A stretch of DNA of 64,000 nt. Source: Candidatus Alistipes merdigallinarum (GTDB lineage: Bacteria > Bacteroidota > Bacteroidia > Bacteroidales > Rikenellaceae). The translations under genes were made by a program, and so were the position numbers. A model generated the notes under the pieces. That model saw only the letters and a list, made by a program, of their open reading frames with translations, was not told the origin of the DNA and did no database searches. Of the stretch, positions 44,270 through 54,272 are shown in pieces; the stretch's first letter is position 1, and each line of letters begins with the position of its first letter. The stretch covers positions 142,156 to 206,155 of the forward strand of contig DWXH01000040.1 in assembly GCA_019119305.1 (NCBI GenBank), written 5' to 3'.

Positions 44270-46984
44270 TCAATCCTTCCACACCGACTCGAAGCTGTAA
44301 TCGCCCGATCCGACCTCATACACGGCACACCCGTCCTCCTCCTTCACAAAACGAATCTGCGTCGAATTTCCGATGCGGCGACCACCCTCCTTAACGCTGC
44401 GTACCTGCTGCGTAGGAACATAGACCGTCGCCACCGAATTGGCCGGTACATGGACACGAAAGGTCAACCGACCGTTCTGCTTGCTCCATGCACTTCGAAT
44501 GGGGCCTTTCACGGATTGGAACTCTCCCTCGGCAAACTCCAGATCATTCGGAATATAGGGATGGATCGTGAACCGTTCGAATCCGGGATGGGCTACATCG
44601 GGAATGATTCCCAAAATATATTTGTAGAACCATGAGTCGACCGATCCCATCATCGGATGGTTGTGCGAATTCATCGCATCGCCCGTGGCATACTCCCAAC
44701 GTTCCCAAAGAGTTGTCGCACCGTTTTCCAACATATACCCCCAACTCGGATAGGTCGTCTGAACAGCTATCTTATAGGCCGTTTCGACATGCCCGTATTG
44801 GGTCAACATCTCCATCAGATACTTCGTACAGAGGTTTCCGGTCGTCAGGTGGTAGTCGTGTGCCGCAACATCCTTTGCCAGATTATCCACCACACGGGCG
44901 ATCCGATCCTCCGGCACGACTCCCAAAAACAGAGCGAACGAGTTTGCCGCCTGATTATTTGCTGCATATCCGCCCTGCTCCTCGTTCCACCACGTATCGT
45001 TGAATGCCCGGGCCGTCCGATCCGCCAACTGACGGTAATATTCACAATCCGTCTCCTTATCCAACAACGCAGCCATTTCGGAGAGCATCGACGCACAATA
45101 ATAAAGGTAACCTGTCGACATCAGGACCCCCGGCGTATCCTTCGACACGGCCGACCACGGAGCCACCGCATATTCGATCGGAGGCGACCAATCCCCGTAA
45201 TAGCTGTACTCGACGACCCCGTCTTTCGTACGCGATGCCAGATAATCGACCCACGCTTTCATGCCGTCGTAATGGTTGCGTATCACGTTGAAATTACCAT
45301 AATACTCATAGCACTTCCATGCGAGAAGGAGATAGCTGGCAGAAACAGGGTCTGCCGGACGCGCTCCGAAGCGATAGGGCGCCACACAGGTGATCGTCCC
45401 CGCTTCATCCTGCGTATCGCTCACATCGGCCAAGAATTTCGGATAAAACCGCGAAAGATCAAAATTATAGAGGGCCTGCTCGATCCGTACCGTCAAGTCA
45501 TTCATCCATCCCATCCGCTCGTCACGCTGGGGGCAATCGGTCGGAACACTATGCAGGTTACTCGATTCCGTAGCTACAACCATCTTATGAATACGGTTCA
45601 ACAGCTCGTTGCTGCATCGGAACTCGCCCGTCTTAGCCACCGCATTGCGGACAATTTTGACGACAATATCCCCTTCCTGCGGTGCCTTGGGCAAACCTTC
45701 GACCTGGATATAACGGAATCCATGGTAGGTGAAACGGGGTTCCCATTTTTCGACGCCCTCTCCCTTGAGGATATAGATATCGGTTGCCTTAGCATTCCGC
45801 AGATTTTCCTGATTAATCGTACCGTCGTCGTAAAGCGACTCGGCAAACTTCATCGTCACCTGACGTCCACGTTCCCCTTCGACCCGAAGCGAAGCCCATC
45901 CGGCCAGATTCTGCTTCGTATCGAACACATAGACACCGGGAAGCGGTTCCCCGATCAGTTGCGGCACAAGCGTATCGACCACCTCGATCGGTTCCATCAT
46001 CTGCGACACCATACGCCCGCCCGGTGTATCAGCCACGTGGGCCCAACCCCAACTCTGATTCATCAATCCCTCGGGAACGCCCGGCTCATAAAGTGCGGGA
46101 ACGTCTTGCCGCGCATCGTAACTCTCACCATCGAAAATCGTTGAATAAACCGTCGGACCGGTCGTCACAGAGCGAACGTTATTCGAAGTCCACACCGCCA
46201 AATTTCCGTTTTTATCGGTCACCTCGAGTTGCAGGCGCAGTTTCGACATGCCGTACCATCCGGGAGCCACCGTAGCCAACAGAACATTCACCCCGGTATG
46301 CAGATATTCGGTCACATCGTATGTCGAATAGTAGATTCTCTTGTTGTAAGTACTCTGAGCGGGTTCCAGCACCCGGTTTCCCACTTTGCGGCCATTGATC
46401 ATCATCTCATAAAAACCTAACCCCGAAATATAGAGCCGTGCCTGCGCTACCTCTTCAGGTTGAGGAATCGTCCCTTTAAAGTAAAGCACACGTCCGGGCA
46501 TCCCGGGCACATAGGCAATCCAATCCGAACTCCAGTCGGACTCATTCAGCAACCCCATCTCGAAAAAGGCCGGATCCGACCATTCTGACTCCGTCCCGTC
46601 AGAGCTCCAAACCTTGACTTGCCAATAGTAACGGGTTCGGCTACGAAGCTCCGGCCCACTGTAAGGCACACCCGTCGAAACCGATGCAGAAACCTCACCA
46701 CTGTCCCACAAGTATTCACCTGCAGCCAGTTTTTCTTTCGACTCCACGGTTACGATCCGGTAAGCCGACTGGAGGAATCCCCGCTTTTCGCTCTCGATCC
46801 TCCAGCTAAACTGAGGGGTTCGCGCATCCAAACCGATCGGATCGACCGCATATTCACATTTCAAACCCACGACCGATATATCCTTCGTCTCGGGTGTCTC
46901 TCCCGTCACTGACTTCGGCCACAAATATCCGGCCGCCAGCAGAACGAGCAGACAAAAAACTCCTTTCCAATTCATAATCTCCAA
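44270..46984 (-). CDS. GH78 alpha-L-rhamnosidase, second copy
   Basis: A 904-residue secreted rhamnosidase with signal peptide (about 4-28; MNWKGVF at residue 4 may be the true start). Opening motif LKCEYAVDPIGLDARTPQFSW is the GH78 N-domain. The catalytic motif PTDCPQRDERMGWMND lies near residue 483-498 with Asp and Glu of QRDER intact, and the barrel ends with PSWGYMLENGATTLWERW. It removes terminal alpha-L-rhamnose. It differs from the GH78 enzyme at 21.4-24.1 kb by lacking a lipobox. It lies 21 bases after the SGNH hydrolase gene, so the two form one transcript. Confidence 0.94.
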   Translation of the reverse strand: MEIMNWKGVFCLLVLLAAGYLWPKSVTGETPETKDISVVGLKCEYAVDPIGLDARTPQFSWRIESEKRGFLQSAYRIVTVESKEKLAAGEYLWDSGEVSASVSTGVPYSGPELRSRTRYYWQVKVWSSDGTESEWSDPAFFEMGLLNESDWSSDWIAYVPGMPGRVLYFKGTIPQPEEVAQARLYISGLGFYEMMINGRKVGNRVLEPAQSTYNKRIYYSTYDVTEYLHTGVNVLLATVAPGWYGMSKLRLQLEVTDKNGNLAVWTSNNVRSVTTGPTVYSTIFDGESYDARQDVPALYEPGVPEGLMNQSWGWAHVADTPGGRMVSQMMEPIEVVDTLVPQLIGEPLPGVYVFDTKQNLAGWASLRVEGERGRQVTMKFAESLYDDGTINQENLRNAKATDIYILKGEGVEKWEPRFTYHGFRYIQVEGLPKAPQEGDIVVKIVRNAVAKTGEFRCSNELLNRIHKMVVATESSNLHSVPTDCPQRDERMGWMNDLTVRIEQALYNFDLSRFYPKFLADVSDTQDEAGTITCVAPYRFGARPADPVSASYLLLAWKCYEYYGNFNVIRNHYDGMKAWVDYLASRTKDGVVEYSYYGDWSPPIEYAVAPWSAVSKDTPGVLMSTGYLYYCASMLSEMAALLDKETDCEYYRQLADRTARAFNDTWWNEEQGGYAANNQAANSFALFLGVVPEDRIARVVDNLAKDVAAHDYHLTTGNLCTKYLMEMLTQYGHVETAYKIAVQTTYPSWGYMLENGATTLWERWEYATGDAMNSHNHPMMGSVDSWFYKYILGIIPDVAHPGFERFTIHPYIPNDLEFAEGEFQSVKGPIRSAWSKQNGRLTFRVHVPANSVATVYVPTQQVRSVKEGGRRIGNSTQIRFVKEEDGCAVYEVGSGDYSFESVWKD

Positions 46985-47004
46985 TTTTAGGTTAGTTTAT
47001 CAAA

Positions 47005-48237
47005 CTATTCGTATATCTCCGGCACATCGATCAAGGTACGTGCAACCATACGACCTGCTCCAGCTACATTCGGATGATGCATGTAGGTAGACAATACATA
47101 AGGTGAATTCGGTCCGTAATCTTCGAGCCACATGGACGACGGATCGACCTCCTTGCCGTCGTAATTTTTTGAAGTGGCCAGATCGAACTTACACCCTTTG
47201 ATTCCATATTTTTGCCGGACACGCTCAATCAACGCATTTTCGGCGATCTGACTGGCACTCTCGTTACAAGGAATGTTATTCAGAATCGGAATCGAACCCT
47301 GCGACAAGATGTACTCCACCAGTTGGCATAAATTCTCCTCCGTATTTCCCCCGTTGGTACCGATCGTAACCATCACGTATTTTGCTTTCAGATAGGGTAA
47401 CTCGTTCACAATCCGTTTCAGCACCTCGTTGATGGTCGTACCGCCGCGTCCGCTTGCTATGGCGCCTCCCTTGACCCGACGGATGATCTGCTGCACCCAC
47501 GACTGCGGGAACAACTCGCTCGGGAAATAGCCGTCGGGTTCGGTAATCGAATCGCCGTACAACAGCAGCGTCAAATCGCACTTCGGTGCCACTACGCACA
47601 TCTGCTTCACCAAAAGCTCCGTCCCGGACACCAACCCGAAACAGTAATAGTCGTACTGCCGCCCGACATACACCTCGCTCTTTACGGCACCAGCTCCGCA
47701 TCCCCCGCTTCCGTCGATCGTCACATCAATCTGTTCCGATTGCCCCGTATAGAGATCCGTGATTCGCAGAGTCGAAGTCTGATACTCCCTCCGGAGTTCT
47801 ACAATGTATTCATGTCCGGAGTTCAATAGCGAAGAGTGTAGCACCTTTTCGGGAGTCCCCGCAATCGAGATTGTTCGGGCAGCCATATCCACATAGGCCT
47901 TGAACTCACCCTGATCGCCCTGAAAGACAGCACGGGCATCGGCCGACAGTTTTACATGATAACGCACGGCACGCTCACCCAAAGCGTAATATCTGTCCAA
48001 CCGGACCAATCCATCCTTCCCCGTCACGCTTAGTCCCGAATCGGTATACCCGGCTGTCTGATCCTCGAAAATCAGCTCCGGATCGGGACAATCCCGGTTC
48101 AATACCCTGTCATATAAAACCGTAGTAGGTTTCAAAGGTTCTTTCTCATCCGGTTTCGCCGATACGCCGAGACCCATCCATACAGCCAGCAGAGTCAGCG
48201 ACAACAACCGTAGTTCAGTCGATAATGGTTTTCTCAT
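47005..48237 (-). CDS. Secreted SGNH/GDSL-type hydrolase with N-terminal beta-sandwich
   Basis: A 410-residue secreted protein from the second in-frame Met (MRKPLSTELRLLSL), which puts a signal peptide at the N-terminus; 14 residues upstream are open but unlikely. Residues about 55-225 form a beta-sandwich. The SGNH blocks follow: LLLYGDSITEP (catalytic Ser), the GRGGTT oxyanion Gly, TIGTNGGN (Asn) and YMHHPNVAGAGRM (His). The probable function is removing acyl groups, such as acetyl esters, from carbohydrate so that the neighbouring rhamnosidase can act. Cotranscribed with the GH78 gene downstream and headed by its own -7 box. Confidence 0.85.
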   Translation of the reverse strand: MRKPLSTELRLLSLTLLAVWMGLGVSAKPDEKEPLKPTTVLYDRVLNRDCPDPELIFEDQTAGYTDSGLSVTGKDGLVRLDRYYALGERAVRYHVKLSADARAVFQGDQGEFKAYVDMAARTISIAGTPEKVLHSSLLNSGHEYIVELRREYQTSTLRITDLYTGQSEQIDVTIDGSGGCGAGAVKSEVYVGRQYDYYCFGLVSGTELLVKQMCVVAPKCDLTLLLYGDSITEPDGYFPSELFPQSWVQQIIRRVKGGAIASGRGGTTINEVLKRIVNELPYLKAKYVMVTIGTNGGNTEENLCQLVEYILSQGSIPILNNIPCNESASQIAENALIERVRQKYGIKGCKFDLATSKNYDGKEVDPSSMWLEDYGPNSPYVLSTYMHHPNVAGAGRMVARTLIDVPEIYE

Positions 48238-48312
48238 CTCTTCGTAAAATCCGTTTATTGAACTTTCACATAATTCCATTTCCGGCTCTCCTTTTCATCG
48301 AGCCGATCTCTA

Positions 48313-48320
48313 CAAAGATA
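48313..48320 (-). promoter_or_regulatory. -7 box for the SGNH hydrolase-GH78 operon
   Basis: On the minus strand this reads TATCTTTG, a consensus box 75 bases before the ATG at 48237. It lies after the terminator of the upstream gene. Confidence 0.6.
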
Positions 48321-48393
48321 AACAGGATAACCGTTTCCCGAAACTAAAATGGGTACCTTTCTACCGAATCGGCTGCATTTTCTCCTAATAAAA

Positions 48394-48433
48394 ACAGATT
48401 ATGCGGATCGACTGATCGATCCGCATAATCTGT
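48394..48433 (-). terminator. Perfect 18-bp-arm terminator of the GH78-like gene
   Basis: Arm ACAGATTATGCGGATCGA (48394-48411) pairs with 48416-48433 over a 4-base loop. Read on the minus strand it is followed by TTTTTATT, so it ends the gene at 48497-50137. Confidence 0.93.
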
Positions 48434-48496
48434 TGTGTACTTCGTCTTGTCCCCGATCCGACAGAGAACCTGTCCGATCGGTATATTTACGACATC

Positions 48497-50137
48497 CTAT
48501 TTCTGAAAAATATCCTTATACTTGTTGATGAAATAGACCGGCGTGCAACTCCATGCATGACAATAACTGTTGACCGGGAAGAATCCATAGGGCGATTTAA
48601 AATCATCGTTCGGATCATACACCTCCCAGAACGTATCGGCACCCTTTTCGATCATTCCGCCCCAATAGCTCTTCAACAGCTCTTTGGCCCGATCGTTCAT
48701 GCCGCATTGAATCATCGCCTCGATCACATAATGATAAGCGTAAGGCGATCCGGGATAGCAAGTTGTCGGATCATCCAACACCGCAGTCAAGGCCCGCTCT
48801 CCCTCTTTTGCCGTAAGGGTCTCAGAAAGAATCATCCATACCTGACTCAAATAGGAGACCTGACGGTCGGGCCCCGACACGATGACACCTGTCGCCTTAT
48901 CATAGAAATTTTTGCGCGACGCCTTGCGCATGGCCTTAACCACATCGGGCCACTCCTTCACCTCATCTTCCCGTCCCAACATAGTAGCCAGTTCATAACT
49001 TTTGTCGATGGCAAAAGTCATCAACCCCTGAATCGGCGCATGCCGGTTCAGATCGTCCTTCCAGTCGAAAACCAACCACCACTGAGGCTGTTTTTCCATA
49101 TCGTAAACATCATCCTTGAGGTAAGTACGGGCAAACTCGACCTGACGTACCACAACCGGCCACAACTCTTCGGCCGTCTGCCGGTCCCCGGTCGCTTTCA
49201 GATACTCCAACAACGTAACCCCATACAACAAACTGTAATCCATCGTGTGCTGATTGATCTGAGGCTCGGGTTTAGGTAATTCATATACCGTCGCGTGCAA
49301 CCATCCGTCCTCATCGGCAAGGGCTGCCAACAAATAGAGACAACGGCGGGTCAGCGCATGATTCTCAAACGAATAGGTGTTGGCCATCGATTCCAGATAG
49401 AGGTCCCCGATCCACAACCGCTGGTCGCGTTTGGGCCCATCTTCATAAACCGTCTGCATACACTCTTTCAGGGTCTTCAACCCGATCTCGTTGATTCGTG
49501 CGATCATCGGATCGACTGTCGGTTCCAAAGGCCGCCCCTCTCCCGAAGCCGAACTAACCGCCTCAAACTTTATATCCGATATCCTAAAATCGTAATACGA
49601 CTGAGCCAACAGCTCGATTTTGACATAACGGCAAGCCAGACGGCGCTCGATCGTAACGGTCTCGGGCAAATGCATCACGGTAACCACCTCATCTTGTAAC
49701 CATGCACGGCTCAATCCGCCCGGATAAGGATCGAACGGAGTATTCAATTCGGCCGGCACTTCAGCAAATGTCAGCCGAAAGCGTAACGGCGCATCGGCCG
49801 GCAATCCGGTATGGTCAATTCGGAAAGTAAAATAACCGGTCAGGTGGTCTCCGAAATCGACAATCACCTCCTTCCGGTTTTTGAAAGAGCTGTTATACAA
49901 GGAATCAATTGGTTCGGTACGGATCATCTTCCATCCTTGAAAGGCCTCCGGGTCTTTCTCGCTGCACACGATCCACTGCGGTTTCACCTCCGTCCGGATC
50001 AATTCGGGCATATTTTCACGCGCCTTTTCGAGCCATCCGGCCCGCTGATCGGCAAATGCAACCGTCTGCGCTCCGACTGGTATTGTCAAAACACATGCTG
50101 CTGCAAAAAACAGACAAGTCAATAGTTTTCTCTTCAT
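48497..50137 (-). CDS. GH78-like six-hairpin glycosidase (rhamnosidase-related)
   Basis: A 546-residue secreted protein (signal peptide to about residue 23, AAACVLTIPVGAQ). It has one accessory beta domain (about 60-195) and a six-hairpin barrel. YEDGPKRDQRLWIGDLYLES near residue 230 is the counterpart of the GH78 motif DCPQRDERMGW, with Asp-Gln in place of Asp-Glu, so the usual acid Glu is not obvious. SYCHAWSCTPVYFINK ends the barrel as in rhamnosidases. It is shorter than the two typical GH78 proteins because it lacks extra N-terminal domains. It stands upstream of the SGNH-GH78 operon on the same strand but is separated from it by a strong terminator. Confidence 0.78.
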   Translation of the reverse strand: MKRKLLTCLFFAAACVLTIPVGAQTVAFADQRAGWLEKARENMPELIRTEVKPQWIVCSEKDPEAFQGWKMIRTEPIDSLYNSSFKNRKEVIVDFGDHLTGYFTFRIDHTGLPADAPLRFRLTFAEVPAELNTPFDPYPGGLSRAWLQDEVVTVMHLPETVTIERRLACRYVKIELLAQSYYDFRISDIKFEAVSSASGEGRPLEPTVDPMIARINEIGLKTLKECMQTVYEDGPKRDQRLWIGDLYLESMANTYSFENHALTRRCLYLLAALADEDGWLHATVYELPKPEPQINQHTMDYSLLYGVTLLEYLKATGDRQTAEELWPVVVRQVEFARTYLKDDVYDMEKQPQWWLVFDWKDDLNRHAPIQGLMTFAIDKSYELATMLGREDEVKEWPDVVKAMRKASRKNFYDKATGVIVSGPDRQVSYLSQVWMILSETLTAKEGERALTAVLDDPTTCYPGSPYAYHYVIEAMIQCGMNDRAKELLKSYWGGMIEKGADTFWEVYDPNDDFKSPYGFFPVNSYCHAWSCTPVYFINKYKDIFQK

Positions 50138-50180
50138 TCGTGGGTCTTATTTTAGGGTTTTATGATTAAATGATTTGTTA

Positions 50181-50188
50181 CAAAATTA
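50181..50188 (-). promoter_or_regulatory. -7 box of the GH78-like gene
   Basis: The minus strand reads TAATTTTG, matching TAnnTTTG, 43 bases before the ATG at 50137. No clear -33 element. Confidence 0.45.
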
Positions 50189-50236
50189 TCATTCAGAAAA
50201 TGTTCCGCTTTGCGACACCCTCTTCTTCAATATCGT

Positions 50237-52837
50237 CTAATAACTTAACGTGCGAACGAACTCTTCGGCCTCAGGTGTCAATACCCGATCATCCCGGTCG
50301 ATCCATCCCGATTTTACCAATGCCTCACGCTGTTTGTCGATCGCTCGAGTAATTGAATAATCAGGACGTTTCAACTTTTCATAATAACTCCGCTCCGAAG
50401 GACGTATAGTTCTATCAAATACCTGTTCGCGTGTCGGCCTGCGTTCCGCTTCCCACGCAAATCCGGGCATCAACTGAGATTGCGTATCGGGAATCTTATC
50501 CATCGGATAGATCGTATATGACGGCTGCCCACGGTAAATAATCGTCGACAGCTCCTGGTCTTCGAACTCGAAAGTAATGTCCGCGCACTCCGCCACGAGG
50601 AATCCGCTGATGTGACGGTCGGTACTGTCCCCCTCCTCCATGTAATAATAGGTCCGGCCGTTGCCTTTTACATCGGTCCGATAAATTTTTCCCTTATCGA
50701 AAAACGACTCGATCTCCTTGCCTGACACCTGATTGAAGTGGATCGTATCGACCCGTGAACTCATCAATGGCTCTCCGGTAAACAGTGCTCGCTCAAGGCT
50801 CTGATTTCGGGTAAAAATATCGACGATTTGAGCTGTTATCTGGTTTTCCTCATTCCACAAAACAGGGTTAATATACATGTGGATCGTCGAGTCGGCAGTA
50901 AATCCGACTATTGAATCACAAACTGCCTGAAAATCGGTCCTATAAATACGTACATTCCGATATCCATGTACCGTCCGTACCAAAGAATCGGCCGGAGTCA
51001 ATGTTGTGGAGTCGACCTGGGCCACCCACTCTTCCGGCTGCAGCTGCTCGACCGCTGTCGAGTCTCCTTCCTGAGCCGTAACTTCGGGAGCAGTCTCCTC
51101 CACCAATACTGAATCGGGGGTTAACAACATCTGCAACGAATCGATACGATGTAATGCCAATGAATCCTCCGCAGTTGCTTTCCCCTTCAAAAATCTGCGG
51201 GCAAGATATTTGCGTTCCCGATTCAACTCCTGTTGCATGGCTTTCCGTTCGGCCTCTTCAGCCTTTTTCCGCAATGCACGGATTTTCTCCATCACCCTCT
51301 CGTCCTTCTGGTTGCGAATTGAGTCCCGTTCAGCTTGTTTCTGTTGCTTTTCCGCAATTTTCATCGCCTTTTGCGGAGATATGGAGTCTTGTGCTGCTAC
51401 CAGCGAATCTCCCTCCGCGGCAATTACATCTGTCGAATCCGTTGGAATCTGTGCGACTTCTGTCGTCGAATCTGCCGGAGAAGAAACGGCTGATTCTTTC
51501 GCCGAAGAGTCAGCTTCGGCAGTAACAACAGGAACAGCTGCAGCCGGCGGCAGCTCCACGCCTGTCGAATCCGAAATATCCGTCTGTTTGGGAGGCTCTG
51601 TTACCGATGGAACTAACGGCTTGTCCGCCTGTTGAAGTGAATCCGATTGCGTACTACTGTCCGAGGGCTCCCCAACCGGAGCTACCGCAGGTTCTTTCCC
51701 AACAGAATCCTCTGCAATACCCATCGAAACACCGGGGTCCAGCCGTCCGGCTATAGGCCCGTTATCCACCGACAGGCTATCTCCGTCTATAGAAATCGTA
51801 GTGATATCCAACGAATCACGTACTGAAGACACCTCCGGAACGTCCGGCACCGAATCATTCTTGAATCGGTTCACCGTATACATATATATCGTATCGGACC
51901 GCATAAAAACCGTATCCGATCCATCCTCCTCATAGCCGGCCAATGCCGGATTGCGAGTCAGCAACGCCTGCTGTTTATCCCCCCAATACCGTGCATAATC
52001 GCCAAATGCGAAAGTCCGCTGTTTGCGGTCGAACATCTGCACTTTATTCAGCATCAGCGCATTCTGCGTAGGTTGCTCATAAACGATCGTATCAGCCCAC
52101 GCTTCCTGATCCGGAGTCATGATATAGGAGTCGTCCGTAAAGACATAGCGCTGTTGCTTGCTGTTATAAGTTCCCTTTTGGGCCGTCAAAAACTCATCCC
52201 GGTCGTTCCAGATATACGAACGCGTTGCAAACGTGGCAATTTCCGAATCCAAATTGTAAGTGACCGAATCCGAACTTATCATGTATTCCGGATTACTCAT
52301 TTCTACGTTATGGACCCCTACAATCTCGCGCAAATCGGCGTAATAGTACCCCTCGTCCGACTCCATCAGGTTATCCTGCTGGGAAAGCGTTCCCCCTCCA
52401 TAATAACGACCGATATTATCCAGTGTATTGAAAGTAAAGTTCCGGGTATAAAGTGTGGCATCCTTATCCACCATCTTTATCAGGGGTGAATAAATCCTCG
52501 CCTCATTCAGGATACCGTTGTAATCCGCCTTGTCGCCGTAGATGAACGTACTGTCCTTATTGACCACCACATTCTGATAACAGTCCATCAAACGTTCGCT
52601 ATAACGGACTGCGCTATCGCACATGATCACGGCTCCATTATGGAAGAAGACAACATGTCCCACCAGACAAAGCGCGGTCGAATCCCCCACCTTGATACGC
52701 GACATCTGATCGGCCCGGAAGTCGACCGATGCTCTCCCGCTCTCATCTTGCTGGATCGGACTCTGGCCGAACGCCACGAAAACACCCACCGTAGCGAGCA
52801 AAGACAACAACGATATAAAAATCTTACGGCTCACCAA
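50237..52837 (-). CDS. OstA-like (LptA/LptD-N type) envelope protein with long low-complexity insert
   Basis: An 866-residue protein with a signal peptide (to about residue 24). Residues about 35-330 form the OstA_2 beta-jelly-roll repeats seen in LptA/LptD, with VGHVVFFHNGAVIMCDSAVRY, SGDKADYNG-like and MESDEGYYYADL motifs. Residues about 345-480 are Ser/Asp/Pro-rich low complexity, and about 480-555 form a charged helical stretch (KQQKQAERDSIRNQK, EEAERKAMQQELNRE). A second OstA-like region resumes near 600. The likely role is periplasmic lipopolysaccharide transport. It ends the operon with SurA and the SurA_N-like lipoprotein, 13 bases after surA. Confidence 0.8.
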   Translation of the reverse strand: MVSRKIFISLLSLLATVGVFVAFGQSPIQQDESGRASVDFRADQMSRIKVGDSTALCLVGHVVFFHNGAVIMCDSAVRYSERLMDCYQNVVVNKDSTFIYGDKADYNGILNEARIYSPLIKMVDKDATLYTRNFTFNTLDNIGRYYGGGTLSQQDNLMESDEGYYYADLREIVGVHNVEMSNPEYMISSDSVTYNLDSEIATFATRSYIWNDRDEFLTAQKGTYNSKQQRYVFTDDSYIMTPDQEAWADTIVYEQPTQNALMLNKVQMFDRKQRTFAFGDYARYWGDKQQALLTRNPALAGYEEDGSDTVFMRSDTIYMYTVNRFKNDSVPDVPEVSSVRDSLDITTISIDGDSLSVDNGPIAGRLDPGVSMGIAEDSVGKEPAVAPVGEPSDSSTQSDSLQQADKPLVPSVTEPPKQTDISDSTGVELPPAAAVPVVTAEADSSAKESAVSSPADSTTEVAQIPTDSTDVIAAEGDSLVAAQDSISPQKAMKIAEKQQKQAERDSIRNQKDERVMEKIRALRKKAEEAERKAMQQELNRERKYLARRFLKGKATAEDSLALHRIDSLQMLLTPDSVLVEETAPEVTAQEGDSTAVEQLQPEEWVAQVDSTTLTPADSLVRTVHGYRNVRIYRTDFQAVCDSIVGFTADSTIHMYINPVLWNEENQITAQIVDIFTRNQSLERALFTGEPLMSSRVDTIHFNQVSGKEIESFFDKGKIYRTDVKGNGRTYYYMEEGDSTDRHISGFLVAECADITFEFEDQELSTIIYRGQPSYTIYPMDKIPDTQSQLMPGFAWEAERRPTREQVFDRTIRPSERSYYEKLKRPDYSITRAIDKQREALVKSGWIDRDDRVLTPEAEEFVRTLSY

Positions 52838-52850
52838 CTGGTTTCTTTAT

Positions 52851-54266
52851 CTATTTATTAATTTGATTGAGCGCTTCCTGTTCGAATTTGCAATCGCGGA
52901 ACTCTTCGTCTATTCGAATATACATTCCCCGAATCTTTTCCTGAATCCACGCATTCATCTCTTTTTCCTGTTTTTGGGCAAGAGCCAATCGCTCAATCTG
53001 TTTGTAGTCTTCACTTAAATTGGCCCGGTGAACCGGAATAATCTCTTTCAACATCACCATTTTACACAACAGGTCACTCGTCATATTCTGAGAGGCATAC
53101 GGTTTCGAAATTTCACCCGGTTTCAATTCCGTCAAAGCATCGAGGTCCTCCTTACTTAACTGCTCTTTATAAAATTTAGTCGAAGCATCCGACGGATCGA
53201 CCATTCCCCGATAATAGGCCTCCAATTGCTCCATATTCGAAGCTATACCTCCATTTTTCTGAGAAAAACGATCCTCAGAATATTCCGCTACCGCCTCTTC
53301 AAAAGTAAGATTACCGACAAGAATCTCATTTCGTACACTGTCCAATAGATTGTACGGAGCTTCCAAATCCCGTTGGAAATATTGCGGCCGGACAACGATA
53401 TGACGGACATGGTACTGCGGCCCGACTTGTTCAATCAACTGTACCAAATGGAATCCATACTCCGTCTCCACAACTCCCGACACTTGTCCCGGTTTGAGTT
53501 GCGACATCGCATTGGCAAACCGTTCGACAACCATGTCTTTGGTAATCATTCCCAAATCACCGCCCCGGGACGCAGATCCATCTTCTGAATAGATACGGGC
53601 CAACGTTTCAAACTTCTCGCCATTCAATATACGTTCCCTCAACTCGAGCAACTTACTCTGGGCACGCATCTTTGCCTCCTCCCGTGCAGCCGGAAAACGC
53701 ACGATCTGCGCATATACATATTGCTCGGGGATCAACGGAATCGTATCTTTGGGCAGATGTTTGAAAAACTTTTCCACTTCGCCGGGTGTCACGACCACTT
53801 TATTGCGGATCGTATTCTCCATCTCATAAGCATAATTCTCCTCTATCGCCTGATTTCGAAGTTCATTTTCAATCTCGAATTTCGGACTCCCATAATATCG
53901 TTCAAGTGCGGCCAATGAACCGTGCAACTGCATCTCCTCGTCCAACGACTCTTTTACTCGCTGCAAAATCATCACTTCATTAATCTTAATCGAATCGATC
54001 AACGCTTGATTATACAGAACTTTACTAAGAATCAACTGTTCCAATGCCTGACTGCGGGGATCCCGATCCGGTGTATATCCCGTCTCTTTCTGTTGCTGAA
54101 TATACTGTTGCGCCAATTTCTCCACATCGGAATAGAGTACCATTGAATTTCCTACTACTGCTGCCACTTTATCCGCAGTAAATCGTTCTTGTGCTCCACC
54201 TTTGACATATATCATGGAACACACCACTATTCCACCCAACAATATTTTCAATCGATGTCTCAACAT
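52851..54266 (-). CDS. surA: SurA-type periplasmic chaperone/peptidyl-prolyl isomerase
   Basis: A 471-residue periplasmic protein (signal peptide about 1-24) that helps outer-membrane proteins fold. The N-terminal SurA core is about 30-165 (AAVVGNSMVLYSDVEKLAQQ; RVKESLDEEMQLHGSLAALE). Two parvulin PpiC domains follow: one near 170-285 (GDLGMITKDMVVERFANAM, YGFHLVQLIE) and one near 290-400 (YHVRHIVVRPQYFQ). It lies 6 bases from the upstream lipoprotein gene and 13 from the OstA-like gene, consistent with an outer-membrane assembly operon. Confidence 0.93.
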   Translation of the reverse strand: MLRHRLKILLGGIVVCSMIYVKGGAQERFTADKVAAVVGNSMVLYSDVEKLAQQYIQQQKETGYTPDRDPRSQALEQLILSKVLYNQALIDSIKINEVMILQRVKESLDEEMQLHGSLAALERYYGSPKFEIENELRNQAIEENYAYEMENTIRNKVVVTPGEVEKFFKHLPKDTIPLIPEQYVYAQIVRFPAAREEAKMRAQSKLLELRERILNGEKFETLARIYSEDGSASRGGDLGMITKDMVVERFANAMSQLKPGQVSGVVETEYGFHLVQLIEQVGPQYHVRHIVVRPQYFQRDLEAPYNLLDSVRNEILVGNLTFEEAVAEYSEDRFSQKNGGIASNMEQLEAYYRGMVDPSDASTKFYKEQLSKEDLDALTELKPGEISKPYASQNMTSDLLCKMVMLKEIIPVHRANLSEDYKQIERLALAQKQEKEMNAWIQEKIRGMYIRIDEEFRDCKFEQEALNQINK

Positions 54267-54272
54267 AATATG

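Noticed and set aside
44657..46144. 495-codon plus-strand open frame opposite the second rhamnosidase gene
   Set aside because: Antisense shadow of a conserved gene; product lacks any domain.
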